Source of the DNA: Corallium rubrum
Taxonomy: Eukaryota; Cnidaria; Anthozoa; Scleralcyonacea; Coralliidae
Assembly (NCBI GenBank): GCA_964035015.1
Contig: OZ035997.1
Location: 62,304,285-62,368,284 of the forward strand
DNA: 64,000 nt
Direction: 5' to 3'
Within the stretch, counting starts at the first letter, position 1; each line of letters opens with the position of its first letter. The notes beneath the pieces are model-generated. The model was not told the DNA's origin and did not search any database. It worked only from the letters and a program-made list of their open reading frames with translations. Below, one piece after another: positions 39,770-50,391 of this stretch. The position numbers and the translations under genes were made by a program.

Positions 39770-40140
39770 TGTTAAAGCAGTGCAATGCAACGTAATGCAG
39801 TCTACTGCAGCCTACTACAGTACAAGCCAGCGTAATGCAGTGTAATGCAGTCTACTGCACTCTACGCAGGCTAATATAGTCTAATACAGACTAGTGCAGT
39901 CCAATACAGTGTAATGCAGTGTAATGAAGTCTAATGCAGATTAATGCAGTGTAATGCAGTGTCATACTGTCTAATGCGGCCTAATGCAGTCTAATGCATT
40001 CTAATGCAGTCTAATGCATTCTAATGCAGTATAATACAGCGTAATGCAGTCTAATGCAGACTAATTCAGTCCAATGCTGTGAAATGTAGTCTAATGCAGG
40101 TTAATGCAGTACTCTAATGCAGTGTAATACAGTCTAATGC
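39770..40140. repeat. Decamer satellite, TCTAATGCAG orientation
   Basis: Degenerate TCTAATGCAG/TGTAATGCAG units; resumes at 43019 after the Penelope-like insertion. Confidence 0.9.
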
Positions 40141-41160
40141 AAATCAAATATCAACGATCTTTAAGAAGGATGGAGAAATCCCAACTTGACTTAGACTTTC
40201 TCAACGAATGCAAAAAGAATCAAGTCTACCCTAATTTCGTTCGCTGGAAGAACATTACAAGATTTAAGAAGAAAACGCAGAATCGTTATCACAATTTACT
40301 TCTGAATGACGCGATTAAAGAGAAGCTCTCCAACTTACAAAATCTTAAGACAACGACCTCTGAACTTAGACAACTCCTCCGTTCCCGAACAACCTGGATG
40401 AAATTTAAACTTATCTGTTTCTCTATTGGCCGTCTCCTTCAACAAGAAAAACGAAATATCCTCTCTCGACATAACAAAAACCTCAAAACTCTCATTGATC
40501 TCAAAAGAATATCTGATGGAATCACTGACAACCCTAACGATACCATTGTAAATCTCACCGGACATATATCCTCTCTCGACATCACAAAAACCTCAAAACT
40601 CTCATTGATCTCAAAAGAATATCTGATGGAATCACTGACAACCCTAACGATACCATTGTAAATCTCACCGGACATACTCTTTCTGCAGATCAATTGAACT
40701 TACTGAAGCTTGACCTTCGACACGGATTAGCGACGAGACCTAACCCTCTCGAGATTATGGCCGTTACTGAAGACTTGTGTGATCAAATCTCCCGTTTGAA
40801 AACATTCAAAGATGGACGCTACATTCAAGATAAAGTTAAGAACTCTCTTCGTTCCTTTACTTATAATTATATTGATTTAGATCTTAGAGAATTTAATTTA
40901 GATAAAAAGAAAATTAAGATACTTAATTACCTCACTACCAACTTCTCTATTCTTATACCTGATAAGGGCAAAGGTATTGTCATCATGAACCGCAAGGATT
41001 ACCTTGAATCTGTCAACTCTATTTTTTCTAGACCCTACACTAACTCGACTTTCTTCCTTACAGAACTTCTTGTACAATTTCTTTAAACTTGAAGAGATTA
41101 CTGAATCTGAGTACAATTTTCTTCGACATAAATGAGCTCATTTTGGTCATGCACACGGAC
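40141..41160 (+). pseudogene. Penelope-like element 1, N-terminal region
   Basis: A basic, helical N-terminal region (LRRMEKSQLDLDFLNECKKN, then VYPNFVRWKN, FKKKTQNRYHNLLL) typical of Penelope-like proteins before the RT, continuing into NFSILIPDKGKGIVIMNRKDY (about 40935-41000), an RT entry motif. A 110-bp tandem duplication (40456-40675) shifts the frame; removing one copy would align the flanking frames. Starts directly at a decamer-satellite unit. Confidence 0.8.
40456..40675 (+). repeat. 110-bp tandem duplication within Penelope-like element 1
   Basis: Two adjacent copies, 40456-40565 and 40566-40675, differ by one base (ATAAC/ATCAC). As 110 is not a multiple of three, it breaks the frame. 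Confidence 0.95.
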
Positions 41161-42290
41161 TTCCTAAAATACAAAAACACTTTACATCTTTACCTAAATT
41201 TTGACCTATAATTGACACCACAAACACACCACATTACAATGTTGGCAAGTTTCTTTCAAATTTATTAAACCCATTAACTAAAAATGAATTTTCTTTAACC
41301 GATTCTTTTCAAGCTGTCGCCGATATTAAGTCTATTTCTCCTGAATTATTTTCTGAAGTGTACCAATTTGTTTCATTTGACGTTGTATCGTTATTTACGA
41401 ATGTTCCCCTTACAAAAACAGTTAATATTACATTAACTAGAATTTTTAATGATGATGAGATCCAAATTGACACCACTCTCACTAAAAGAACTTTAAGAGC
41501 TTATTTTAGATTCTTGCACTAAAACTGCTTTCTCTTTCAATAAACAGCTTTACGAACAAGTTGACGGTGTATCTATGTGTTCATCTATTTGCCCAGTCCT
41601 TGCTAATATTATTTTGACCGAATTTGAAAAGATAATTGTTCTGACTTAATCCAATCCGGTACTATCAAGTTTTACAGACGATATGTCGATGACACATTAA
41701 TTCTTATCAAGCCGTCTGACATTACTTTCGTGTCAGCTAAATTCAACTCTTTTGACAAAATTCTTGAATTCACTGTTGATTCTTTCGATGACGGTCTTGT
41801 ACACTTTTTAGATATCAAAATTTCGTCAGATGGTATTGACGTTTACCGTCAAAATACTCACACCGGTCAATATACTCATTTCTCTAGTTTTGAAGCGTTT
41901 TCTCGTAAAACTGCATGGATAAAATCGCTTTTTCATAGAGCCTCTAAAATCTGTAGCACTAATAAACTTTTTGAAAGTCAGATTTCTAATTTAAAGTCAT
42001 TTATGTCCTGGAACGGTTTCTCTAGCAACATAAGAAACTCACTGATTAATAAATTCAAGAATAAACTCTACTTTCCTTCTGCTATAAATAACACATCTGA
42101 TGAGTTACATAATCTGCCAAAAATCTGGTTTTGTATTCCATACCTCGATAAACGGGGTGAAAATCTAGTTAAACGATGCATAAAGAAAGTCCGACCTTGC
42201 CTTAGAGAACCTGTTAATTTTATTCTGATTTACAACACCAAAAAGGTTACTTTATTATTTTCTGTCAAACAAAGACAACATTCCGGATAA
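41161..42290 (+). pseudogene. Penelope-like element 1, reverse transcriptase
   Basis: RT motif A reads VSFDVVSLFTNVPL (about 41370-41412) and the catalytic box reads FYRRYVDDTLIL (41669-41705), with both Asp residues present. A short PVLANI block follows motif A in another frame. The frame 41730-42290 carries the LDIKISSDGIDVYRQ segment and thumb. Stops and shifts at about 41145-41640 split it. The RT copies element RNA at target nicks. Confidence 0.82.
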
Positions 42291-42665
42291 TTTACGAAGA
42301 AACATTGTTTACCAAATTTCTTGTCCAGGCTGCGGTCAAAGATACATTGGGAAAACCGAGCGTTGTCTCGAAAAACGTCTTCTCGAACACAGCACCCAAT
42401 TCAAAACTAGCGCGGTGGCTCAACATTTTCACAATTGCCAACATGCTCAACACCTCGGCGATTTAAACAACTTATATGACCGTTTAAATAATAATTCATC
42501 TCTTGAGTCATCTCACAATATTAAACCTCTTGTATTTAACAACTCTAGAATTCTTCACTCCTGTAAGTCTTACAGTCCGAACGTATTATTAACTTAGAAG
42601 CTCTATTAATTAAATTCAACTCGCCAGAGTTAAATTCTGGTCTAAAAGCCAGTAAAGAACTGACG
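42291..42665 (+). pseudogene. Penelope-like element 1, GIY-YIG endonuclease
   Basis: The frame from about 42296 reads NIVYQISCPGCGQRYIGKTE (V-Y...Y-I-G core), then an LEKRLLEHS helix and a QHFHNCQH segment. C-terminal GIY-YIG is the hallmark of canonical Penelope-like elements. Ends near TTAACT...TTGTAG with degraded frame. Confidence 0.8.
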
Positions 42666-43018
42666 CTTTTCTTGTAGCATGTACTTTGTCACTTTGACTT
42701 GTAATAGATAGCATGCATTCCTTTAATTCCTTTTTAATTCTTCTGACGTTGTATATACGATAGCTTATTTTCGGTTTGTAATCAGTTTAAATTTTAAAAT
42801 TTTGAATTTTCTTGCCGTTAACCGTTGTAATATAACTCTAGTTATTTTAATCATATTTCAGCTTCCTTGTATAAATAGAACGGAGATATTCGATTGTAGT
42901 CACTTGGTCTGATGATGATTTTGTAATAAAATCGAAATATCACCTTTTCAATTGTTGTCTTGTTTTTAGCTCATATTTTGAGTTCTAAGATGTTTATTTT
43001 CGGTTTATGCTTTGTCTT
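42666..43018 (+). repeat. Penelope-like element 1 tail with hammerhead-like core
   Basis: AT-rich 3' sequence ending with CTGATGA at 42909-42915, stem GATTTT/AAAATC, then GAAA (42935-42938), before the decamer satellite resumes at 43019. Confidence 0.5.
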
Positions 43019-43570
43019 GTATGCAGGTTAATGCAGTGTAAATGCAGGCAAATGCAGACTAATGCAGTAGAATGCAATCAAATACAGTGTAATGCAGTGT
43101 AATGCAGTCTACTACAGTCTAATACAGTGTAATGTAGTGTAATACAGCCTAATGCAGCCTAATGCGGTGTAATGCAGTGCAATGCATTCTAATAAAGCCT
43201 ACACTACTGTAGTCTATTGCAGTTAAATGCAGTACAATATAGTCTAATACAGGATAATGCAGTGTGATGCAGCGTAATGAGTGTAATTCAGTGTAATGCA
43301 GTGTAATGCAGTGTATAATGCAGTGTAATGCAGTCTAATGCAGCCTACTCCAGTGTAATACAGTCTAATGCAGTGTGGTATAGTGTAATGCAGTGTAATG
43401 CAGCCTACTGCAACCTAATGCAGTCTAATGCAGTGTAATATAGTCTAATGCAGGTTAACTTATACTACACTAATCTGCAGGTTAATCTCTATCAGTCTAC
43501 TACAGTCTACTGCAGTCTTCCGCAGCCTACGTATAGCGCAGTCTACCGTAGTCTACTGCGCAACTGCGCC
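43019..43570. repeat. Decamer satellite continued
   Basis: TAATGCAGTG/TCTAATGCAG units with drift; same family and orientation as 39770-40140, separated from it by Penelope-like element 1. Confidence 0.9.
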
Positions 43571-43945
43571 TCACTGCAGTAGTTTAGCATAATACAGTAC
43601 CCTTCCAGAAACATAATAATAGGCGTACAGGAAGTACTTACCACCATCGCCTTTCCTTTTTCCAGAGCGGTGGAAAAGTAATATAACCATGAAACATGAC
43701 AGAAAAATTTGCAATAACGATTCTTATGTTCATTTTTAAAGAAGAATACACAAAATAACAAAATCAAACCCGAAGCTGTGCCACACGGCCCACAAGAGTG
43801 CATGTGCATGACTCTTGACTCTATATGGTCACAACGAGTCAGATACAGTGCCTTCAACAATCCTATGTTGACCTTGCACCGCTACCTGTGTCTCTAAACA
43901 AAGAGACATTCACGGGTAGCCACTAATATATATATATATATATAA
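43571..43945. repeat. Interspersed repeat copy ending in (TA)n
   Basis: Diverged direct copy of 35330-35580 (AATCCTATGT...GACCTTGC, TGTGTCTCTAA), ending at a short TA run (43927-43943). No gene. Confidence 0.6.
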
Positions 43946-44145
43946 TATTGGAATATCAAGAGGAACAGGACAGTGGAGTCGAATGCAGCCGAGGATAAGA
44001 GAGAAACATCGGACTACGGGAAATGATGAAACACAAACACAGGACAGTGAAGCACTCACAACAGTGAGGTCACAGGACAGTGAAACACTCCGACTGGGGA
44101 AGCCTTCAAGGAAGATAACGTCGACTAAGGACGCGAAATATAAGG

Positions 44146-44149
<4 letters not shown>

Positions 44150-44186
<37 letters not shown>

Positions 44187-44625
44187 GTTTACAACACTCG
44201 CGTCCTTGTTGTATTGAATATACAATCACTCGCCGAAAGTAAACAACTTGTGAAATGAATGAATAGTAAAAATCCCTTTGGGATATTGAGATGCTAATTA
44301 GTTACTGTATCAGTAGAGTATACATCCACTAGTGGTTGTAACTAATTAGCATCATTGGTTTTAGTTTGTATGGGGTTTACAGGAGTATAACATGTGACGT
44401 AATTTCTGAAATTGGATTGGCAGCAAAACTCATGAATTAGTAATGAATTTCACAAATATATATATATATATATATTACCAATGTGTTACGTTTGTAGTAG
44501 ATTGAAGAGTGCTCAATACCAGGAGTTTGGTAGAGCGGAATAACAGTTTAAATCCGTTTAATCAGTTTATATATATAAAAACACGAGCAACACGTTTAAT
44601 TTTTTTTTTTTTAGGATTTAAACTG

Positions 44626-44713
<88 letters not shown>

Positions 44714-45013
44714 GAAATTCATTACTAATTCATGAGTTTTGCAGCCAATCCAATTTCAGAAATTACGTCACATGTATACCCCTGTAAACCCCATACAAAC
44801 TAAAACCAATGATGCTAATTAGTTACAACCACTAGTGGATGTATACTCTTCTGATACAACCACTAGTGCTTGTAACTAATTAGCATCTCAAAATCCCAAA
44901 GGGATTTTTACTATTCATTCATTTCTCGCGTCCTTGTTGTATTGAATATACAATCACTCCCATTCGGCTCGTGATTGTATATTCAATACAACACGGCCGC
45001 TCGTGTTGTAAAC

Positions 45014-45075
<62 letters not shown>
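44150..45075. mobile_element. Foldback element with nested palindromes and TA runs
   Basis: Arms about 44184-44475 and 44700-45017 are reverse complements (ATGTTTACAACACTCG with complement near 45000; GGGGTTTACAGG/CCTGTAAACCCC; CAAAACTCATGAATTAGTAA). Each arm holds an inner palindrome GATGCTAATTAGTTAC...GTAACTAATTAGCATC. (TA)n runs lie at the centre (44627-44709) and both ends (44150-44183, 45017-45075). Confidence 0.88.
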
Positions 45076-45081
<6 letters not shown>

Positions 45082-45286
45082 AAAAGAATAATGAATAGGG
45101 GAGGGATGTATAGTGTTTAGAATAGTAAATTATGAAACCGTCTCTAGGGAATAATCAATAACGCTTATAAAATTAGAAAGTCAAATGTATTAGTAATAAA
45201 GCGTATAAATTAGAAAGGCAAAGCGGTTTGAGGGAGTTGACAATGATGAGAAATAAAAACACATAAAACAAAATCTCTACAATATA

Positions 45287-45355
45287 GTTTCCTGGTATAC
45301 CATTTTAAATCACTTTTGCTGAGATGATGGCCGCTTAGACCGAAAGCTTAGTTTA
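45287..45355 (+). repeat. Retroelement tail motif
   Basis: TTTCCTGGTATACC, then TTTGCTGAGATGATGG, then CCGAAAGCTTAG; inverted copy at 30475-30560. Confidence 0.55.
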
Positions 45356-46511
45356 TCTGTTTTATAGTTTAGCCCTTTCGTGCATGGCTTTACAAAACGT
45401 CTCCTTTTGACGAGTAAAATTGTCTGGCGTTCGACGGAGAAAGAAGATAAAGTTCTTCGACAACAACAATTATAATGCGCATCAAAGGGTTAAAGGATGA
45501 GTGTCCACCTAATGCTTTGCGCGCTCACAATGCAATGAGATCAGTGAATGAGAGGGCACGCGATCACTTTGGTCATGTACGCTCGAGTCCGTTTTTTGGG
45601 CCACAAAATTCAACAAGTGAAGCAATCCCCCGATATTCTTGCAGTAAATTACTCAATTTATGCTTTTTGTGAGAGCAAAGATGATTTACTAGGTAGTTAT
45701 TGTCATATTTTTGATAATATTTGATTACACTCAGAGCCGGGGCCGTGGAGTTGTATTTCGAGACAAGTATTCGTCGATCGGCGTTTCTTACAAAACCAAA
45801 CGAAGGCCAGACAAGAGATCATAACTAAATTAGATGCTACTAACTAGCAATTATTATCACAAGCGGAATGCTGCCTGGCAACGAATCCTTACGATTATTA
45901 TTAAATACCAAAAGGAAGATGGTTGATATTGGAGCAAATTCGTAAAATAATCCATGGGCTCATATGATTGTGGTGTTGGACGAAGGAGAACACGATCATA
46001 ATTTTGCAAGTTATGAGTATGTTTTTGAGAATAGTATTTAGTGCCCAACCAAACTATTGATTGTGAGCTGACCATATTCTTGTATGGACTGACTCCAACG
46101 CCTCCCTCACCCCTGGATGGGTGGGGGTGCAGCACGAAATATATTTTGTGTCACACACATGAGTACCACACCGTCCACGCGAGAACTTTAACGAAGTTGT
46201 ATAAAACAATGGCGGGAAGACACGACGAATTTTGAAGTCATGAAGATTCAGATGAAAAAATACACAGATTGTTGGAGAAGAAAGACTAAAAAAATACCAA
46301 AAAGGAACAAGAATGCATTCAAAATATTTAAAGGCAGTATACATGCGTCGGAAACAAATCAAGAATGTCTCGATGCTACAGTGAGTATCAATATATTCAA
46401 AGTTGTTTCAGTATAATATATCATTTACAGCCCCTCCGGTGATATAATATCATCCCTCGGGGTAATATTTTGTGGAATTCCCCTAGCTTTAGGTCTATAA
46501 ATGATAAATAT

Positions 46512-47127
46512 TTATGCCTGTGTTTTTAATTTAATAGGAATATATGTTATAAAGGACATAAGGTATTTTATTAATTGTACATATATAGAATAAAGCATGA
46601 CATTTAGGAATGATGAATCCCAAGCATTAATATTTGTCATTTGATTATGTATTATTGCAGTCAAAGACATGGCCACGCACTGTTTACCCGCATTTTGTTT
46701 AAACTTTCTGGTATTGCCTTGGCTAAAATCAGCACATATTGTTTTACTTGGGTCCACAACATCGTATATTGTGGGTCCAGGATTTTCTTCAACATCATTT
46801 GCCATTCTCAACAACAGTGGAACATACACACTGTAACATGACATTTGAGTGAACGACACTATCACTTGACTTAAACTTTTACACTGTTCTCTCAACATCT
46901 TTGATGGCAAATATGAAAATACACCGAGGTAAAATATTGGCACCAATATTAGTAATACCATAATTGTGAATACCAGCTGAAATAACATCAAGATTGTTCC
47001 ACAACAGTTTATATCTTCGAGTGGTGTTGAGTCTACAGGCACAAATTATACCTTCGTTTGTACTGTTTCTAGGTTTGATTTTAACGAGCACAATGGCTTC
47101 GTTTGATTTGAGTTGCGTTATGCCCAC
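46512..47127 (-). pseudogene. Transposon protein fragment with 2A peptide and Cys-peptidase-like start
   Basis: Two overlapping minus-strand frames probably derive from one gene: 46879-47127 (SNEAIVLVKIKPRNSTNEGI...) and 46512-47042. The second carries LLRMANDVEENPGP, a full 2A motif (D-V-E-E-N-P-G-P, 46773-46796), followed by ICADFSQGNTRKFKQNAGKQ and CVAMSLTAII. The NAGKQCVAMSL stretch resembles the Cys active-site helix of papain-fold peptidases used by some viruses and transposons; no His or Asp partner is visible before it degenerates. Both frames begin at GTG after stops, so no intact start is seen. It lies between long inverted repeats, so an element protein is likely; the peptidase call is tentative. 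Confidence 0.6.
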
Positions 47128-47725
47128 ACGCAGATAATATCACAACAATATACACCTAAAATAGAAAGTACATTTTATTCACAAACAAAGTAATTTGATA
47201 ATTGATGGTAGTGATGGCAAGAAATCGCAGATGACATCTTATAAATTTCTACCTCACTCAACCATATATTTGCCGTTTTAAGTGAGCCGTTAAGGACAAA
47301 CAAGAAACATTAAGTACACAGAACTATCTTGGTTGTCTTACCTTGACAAAAGAATATCTCCTTCCTCAAATACCTCGACAAAAGAATATCTCCTTCCTCA
47401 ACTTAATTGAAAATCGCGACAGCAGAACATGCACAGATCGTTCGAGAAATTGGTCACTGGCGTTGCGAGTTCACAAAATGCCATGTTCGTGGTGGCGTTG
47501 ACAAGTTCCGAACATTAATTCCGTACAACTTCCGTGCAAACGAATAACCCTCTGGAGTATGGATGTAAATTGGCAGCAACTACGTCACAAAACGTCATAA
47601 AACTGGACAGAAATCCGTACGCCAATTTTCACATATCGAGATCTCGTCGACTATACATAGGTGCGCAAAGAGGTCTGGACACGAGACATGGTCAAGATTA
47701 GTGTGCTGCATACGGCAGCAATAAG

Positions 47726-48520
47726 AGCTAGCTAGACTCAAAGTTTTGTCATTTCAATAAGATTGCTGTTAGTTGTTTACAAGGGGTTTACCTGTTGGAT
47801 TGCATCTCCGATTAGGATTTGTTTTGATTAGGCGCTCTTGTTCTCATTTTAAATTTTCTCATTGTTTGGTTCTCAGCCGATGATATTATAAGCCTCCAAA
47901 AGTCGTTTGAATCGATTTGTAGCGATGTCTGACTCAGAATTTCTCGAAAATAATTATAAACGACACTCCACAAATCTGTCAGCGTGTTCTATTCGCAACG
48001 GCTTTTACGGCCTTTCAAGTACATATATATTATTTCGCACTTTACAGACTGTGCATATAAACACTTCTGTATGCTGTATACACGCTCCACGTTTCTGAAG
48101 TATTTCTGCATGTCTGTCTGCTCAAAGAATATAGGGAATAAAAGATTAAAAGGATCTTATAGGCTTTGCTAGGAAACTGTACTTGTCGAAGAGAGATATA
48201 TCACTTTTGACGCTCCGCGTGAAATTAATTGACAATGATTTGTCTTTGTCTGAGAACTCAAAAATATTTGGATGGTCTTCACTCTTGTGTTACTGTAGCC
48301 TATTAGAAGGGAAAGGAGCCTACACCTACAAACAAAACACTGCGATAAATTGCAGTATTGCATTTGAAAATTAAACGCCAGAGAACAAGAGCGCCGAATC
48401 AAAACAAATCCTAATCGGAGATGCAATCCAACAGGTAAACCACTTGTAAACAACTAACAGCAGTACGAATTGTGCGTCTTATTGAAATGACAAAACTTTG
48501 AGTCTAACTAGCTCTTATTA
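47726..48520. mobile_element. Foldback element with arms of about 125 bp
   Basis: AGCTAGACTCAAAGTTTTGT (47731) and ACAAAACTTTGAGTCTAACT (48489) start a diverged inverted pair that continues through GTTTACCTGTTGGATTGCAT/ATGCAATCCAACAGGTAAAC and AGGCGCTCTTGTTCTC/AGAACAAGAGCGCC. It abuts the right arm of the surrounding element. Confidence 0.8.
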
Positions 48521-48959
48521 ATGGCATCTAATTTAGTGTCTACGTTTAGTTACGATCTCTTGTCTGGCCTTCGTTTGGTTTTGTAAGAAACGCCGATTGA
48601 CGAATACTTGTCTCGAAATACAACCCCACGACCATCTGAGTGTAATCAAATATTACCAAAAATATGACAATATCTACTTACTAAATCATCTTTGCTCTCA
48701 CGAAAAACATAAATTGAGTAATTTACGGCAAGAATTGCAAAGATATCGAAGGATTACTTCTCTTGTTGAATTTCGTGGCCCGAAAAATGGACGCGAGAGT
48801 GCATTGTGAGCGCGCAAAGCATTAGGTGAAAACTCATCCTTTAATCAGCAGTGTGTTAAGTGTTTTTAGTCTTCTTTTTTTCCTCATGGCTTTAAAATAC
48901 GTCTCCCTATGACGAGTATTTGGCGTTTAATAGAAAGACCAAAGACAAAGTACTTCTAA

Positions 48960-49827
48960 AATAGAAATACATAAACGCAAGAACCCCTCGCCTACTTTTA
49001 CATGCTTTTTTGAAACACCCCACCCCACCCCCTGATTAAAATAAGCACTCCTGATATACAGCCAATACAAAAACAAACAGATATGAAAAGAAATGATATT
49101 AAATCCCTGGGATAATTATAGAATTTATGGATAGGACGACAAAACTGATTTGAATCATTTAATGAAAGTTTGGTTGTAAAAATTACATTGTTTTTAGGAG
49201 GTTTCAAAAGGATTATTTTTTTAGCAAGCCTTTAAATGGCTTCGCTATGCAATAGATGTTTTGCAAAGGCAGAATTAAAAGTTAACAGCTCAAAAATTAC
49301 ATTTATAAGAGGGTCTGAGATAAAACCAATTCAGTAGAATCAGATTCCAGAAAAAAGTATAACATAGACCAACGGTTGAGTCGAAAAATTGGAAATACAG
49401 GCAAGAAAACCGACAAAGCCCATGAGTATTTTTAATAATAAAAAGTGAAGTAGCGTTTTAAGTTAGCTTTAGTTAAGCTGACTTATTGTTTGGACGAGCA
49501 AAGGGAAAACACGAAAAGGTGAAGCTGTATTTTGTTTCAGGACAAAATACAATTCCCCTACCGTTAACTTAAAATGAGTCACTACAACAACTGCAATTCA
49601 GATCGAGTTTTGTTTACCATACGGCGTTTGGTTTCTTCAGGTTGTCTGGTTTCGCTTCAAGATTTAAACCAGCTGTTTGTATCCTTTTCTTTGTTGTTCT
49701 CTTTTATTATTTAAGTTGAGCAGGCTCCATTTTGTTAAACGAAAGCAAAATACTGACAGATTTAATAGTTTATTCGTCGCTAGTCACCAGTGTCCAACTA
49801 TTCATACCTCGTGACACCGTACCAAAC
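48960..49827. other. Intron sequence, no gene seen
   Basis: No supported exon or repeat boundary. Confidence 0.55.
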
Positions 49828-49851
49828 ACACACACACACACACACACACAC

Positions 49852-49921
<70 letters not shown>
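49828..49921. repeat. (CA)n-(TA)n compound microsatellite
   Basis: CA repeats (with one CC break) pass directly into TA repeats at the 3' end of Penelope-like element 2. Confidence 0.95.
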
Positions 49922-49922
<1 letters not shown>

Positions 49923-50391
49923 ATATGTTCTTACAAGCACCAAAGCTATGATAAACTTCAAATATACGACAAATTTTTTAATTGTAGACAGTTTCGGCAA
50001 AACTTATGCCATCTTCAGTACAGATAAACGGTTAACTAATTTACAAATGGATACGAGTGTCTTTATATATACAGTGAATAAAGGATTATAAAATTCAAAT
50101 TCAAACTTAGATTCAAAATTACAACGGGCAAAATTACTGAAATACCTAAAAGTTCAGTTGGTTATATGTATATGCTAATTAAAGAATAGAACTCATGTAA
50201 TAGAATTTACATTAATAAGATAAACTATAAGTGTAAACAGATTATAATTACAGGGTATGTTAATAAAACAAGCTTAGAAATAAACATAAAAATAGTGATT
50301 TGAAATTATAAGCTAAATATAGTGTTGAAATGGTGGACTTGAATATTGAGTTCAGGTTTGATTTTTTTACTGTGTAAAGCTTCTTTAAGTT
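49922..50391 (-). repeat. 3' tail of Penelope-like element 2
   Basis: Non-coding, AT-rich; on the minus strand it contains ACTGAAGATGGCATAAGTTT, then TGCCGAAACTG (49988-50022), a tail motif of stem plus GAAAC. It ends at the (TA)n run. Confidence 0.55.

Larger units (their letters stand above)
45380..48955. mobile_element. 3.5-kb element with long terminal inverted repeats
   Basis: Left arm about 45475-45850 and right arm about 48520-48845 are reverse complements (AAACGAAGGCCAGACAAGAG at 45800 and its complement at 48557; CCTAATGCTTTGCGCGCTCA and its complement at about 48812). Outside these, a direct repeat flanks the element (CATGGCTTTA...CGTCTCC at 45383 and 48886). It encloses the 2A-containing gene fragment (46512-47127) and another foldback (47726-48520). 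Confidence 0.7.

Noticed and set aside
41161-41730. Single intact Penelope-like ORF
   Set aside because: Stops and frame changes interrupt it; only motif-level continuity exists.
39770-43570. Regular decamer repeats as a possible CRISPR array
   Set aside because: Units are contiguous without spacers and eukaryotic context is clear; a satellite.
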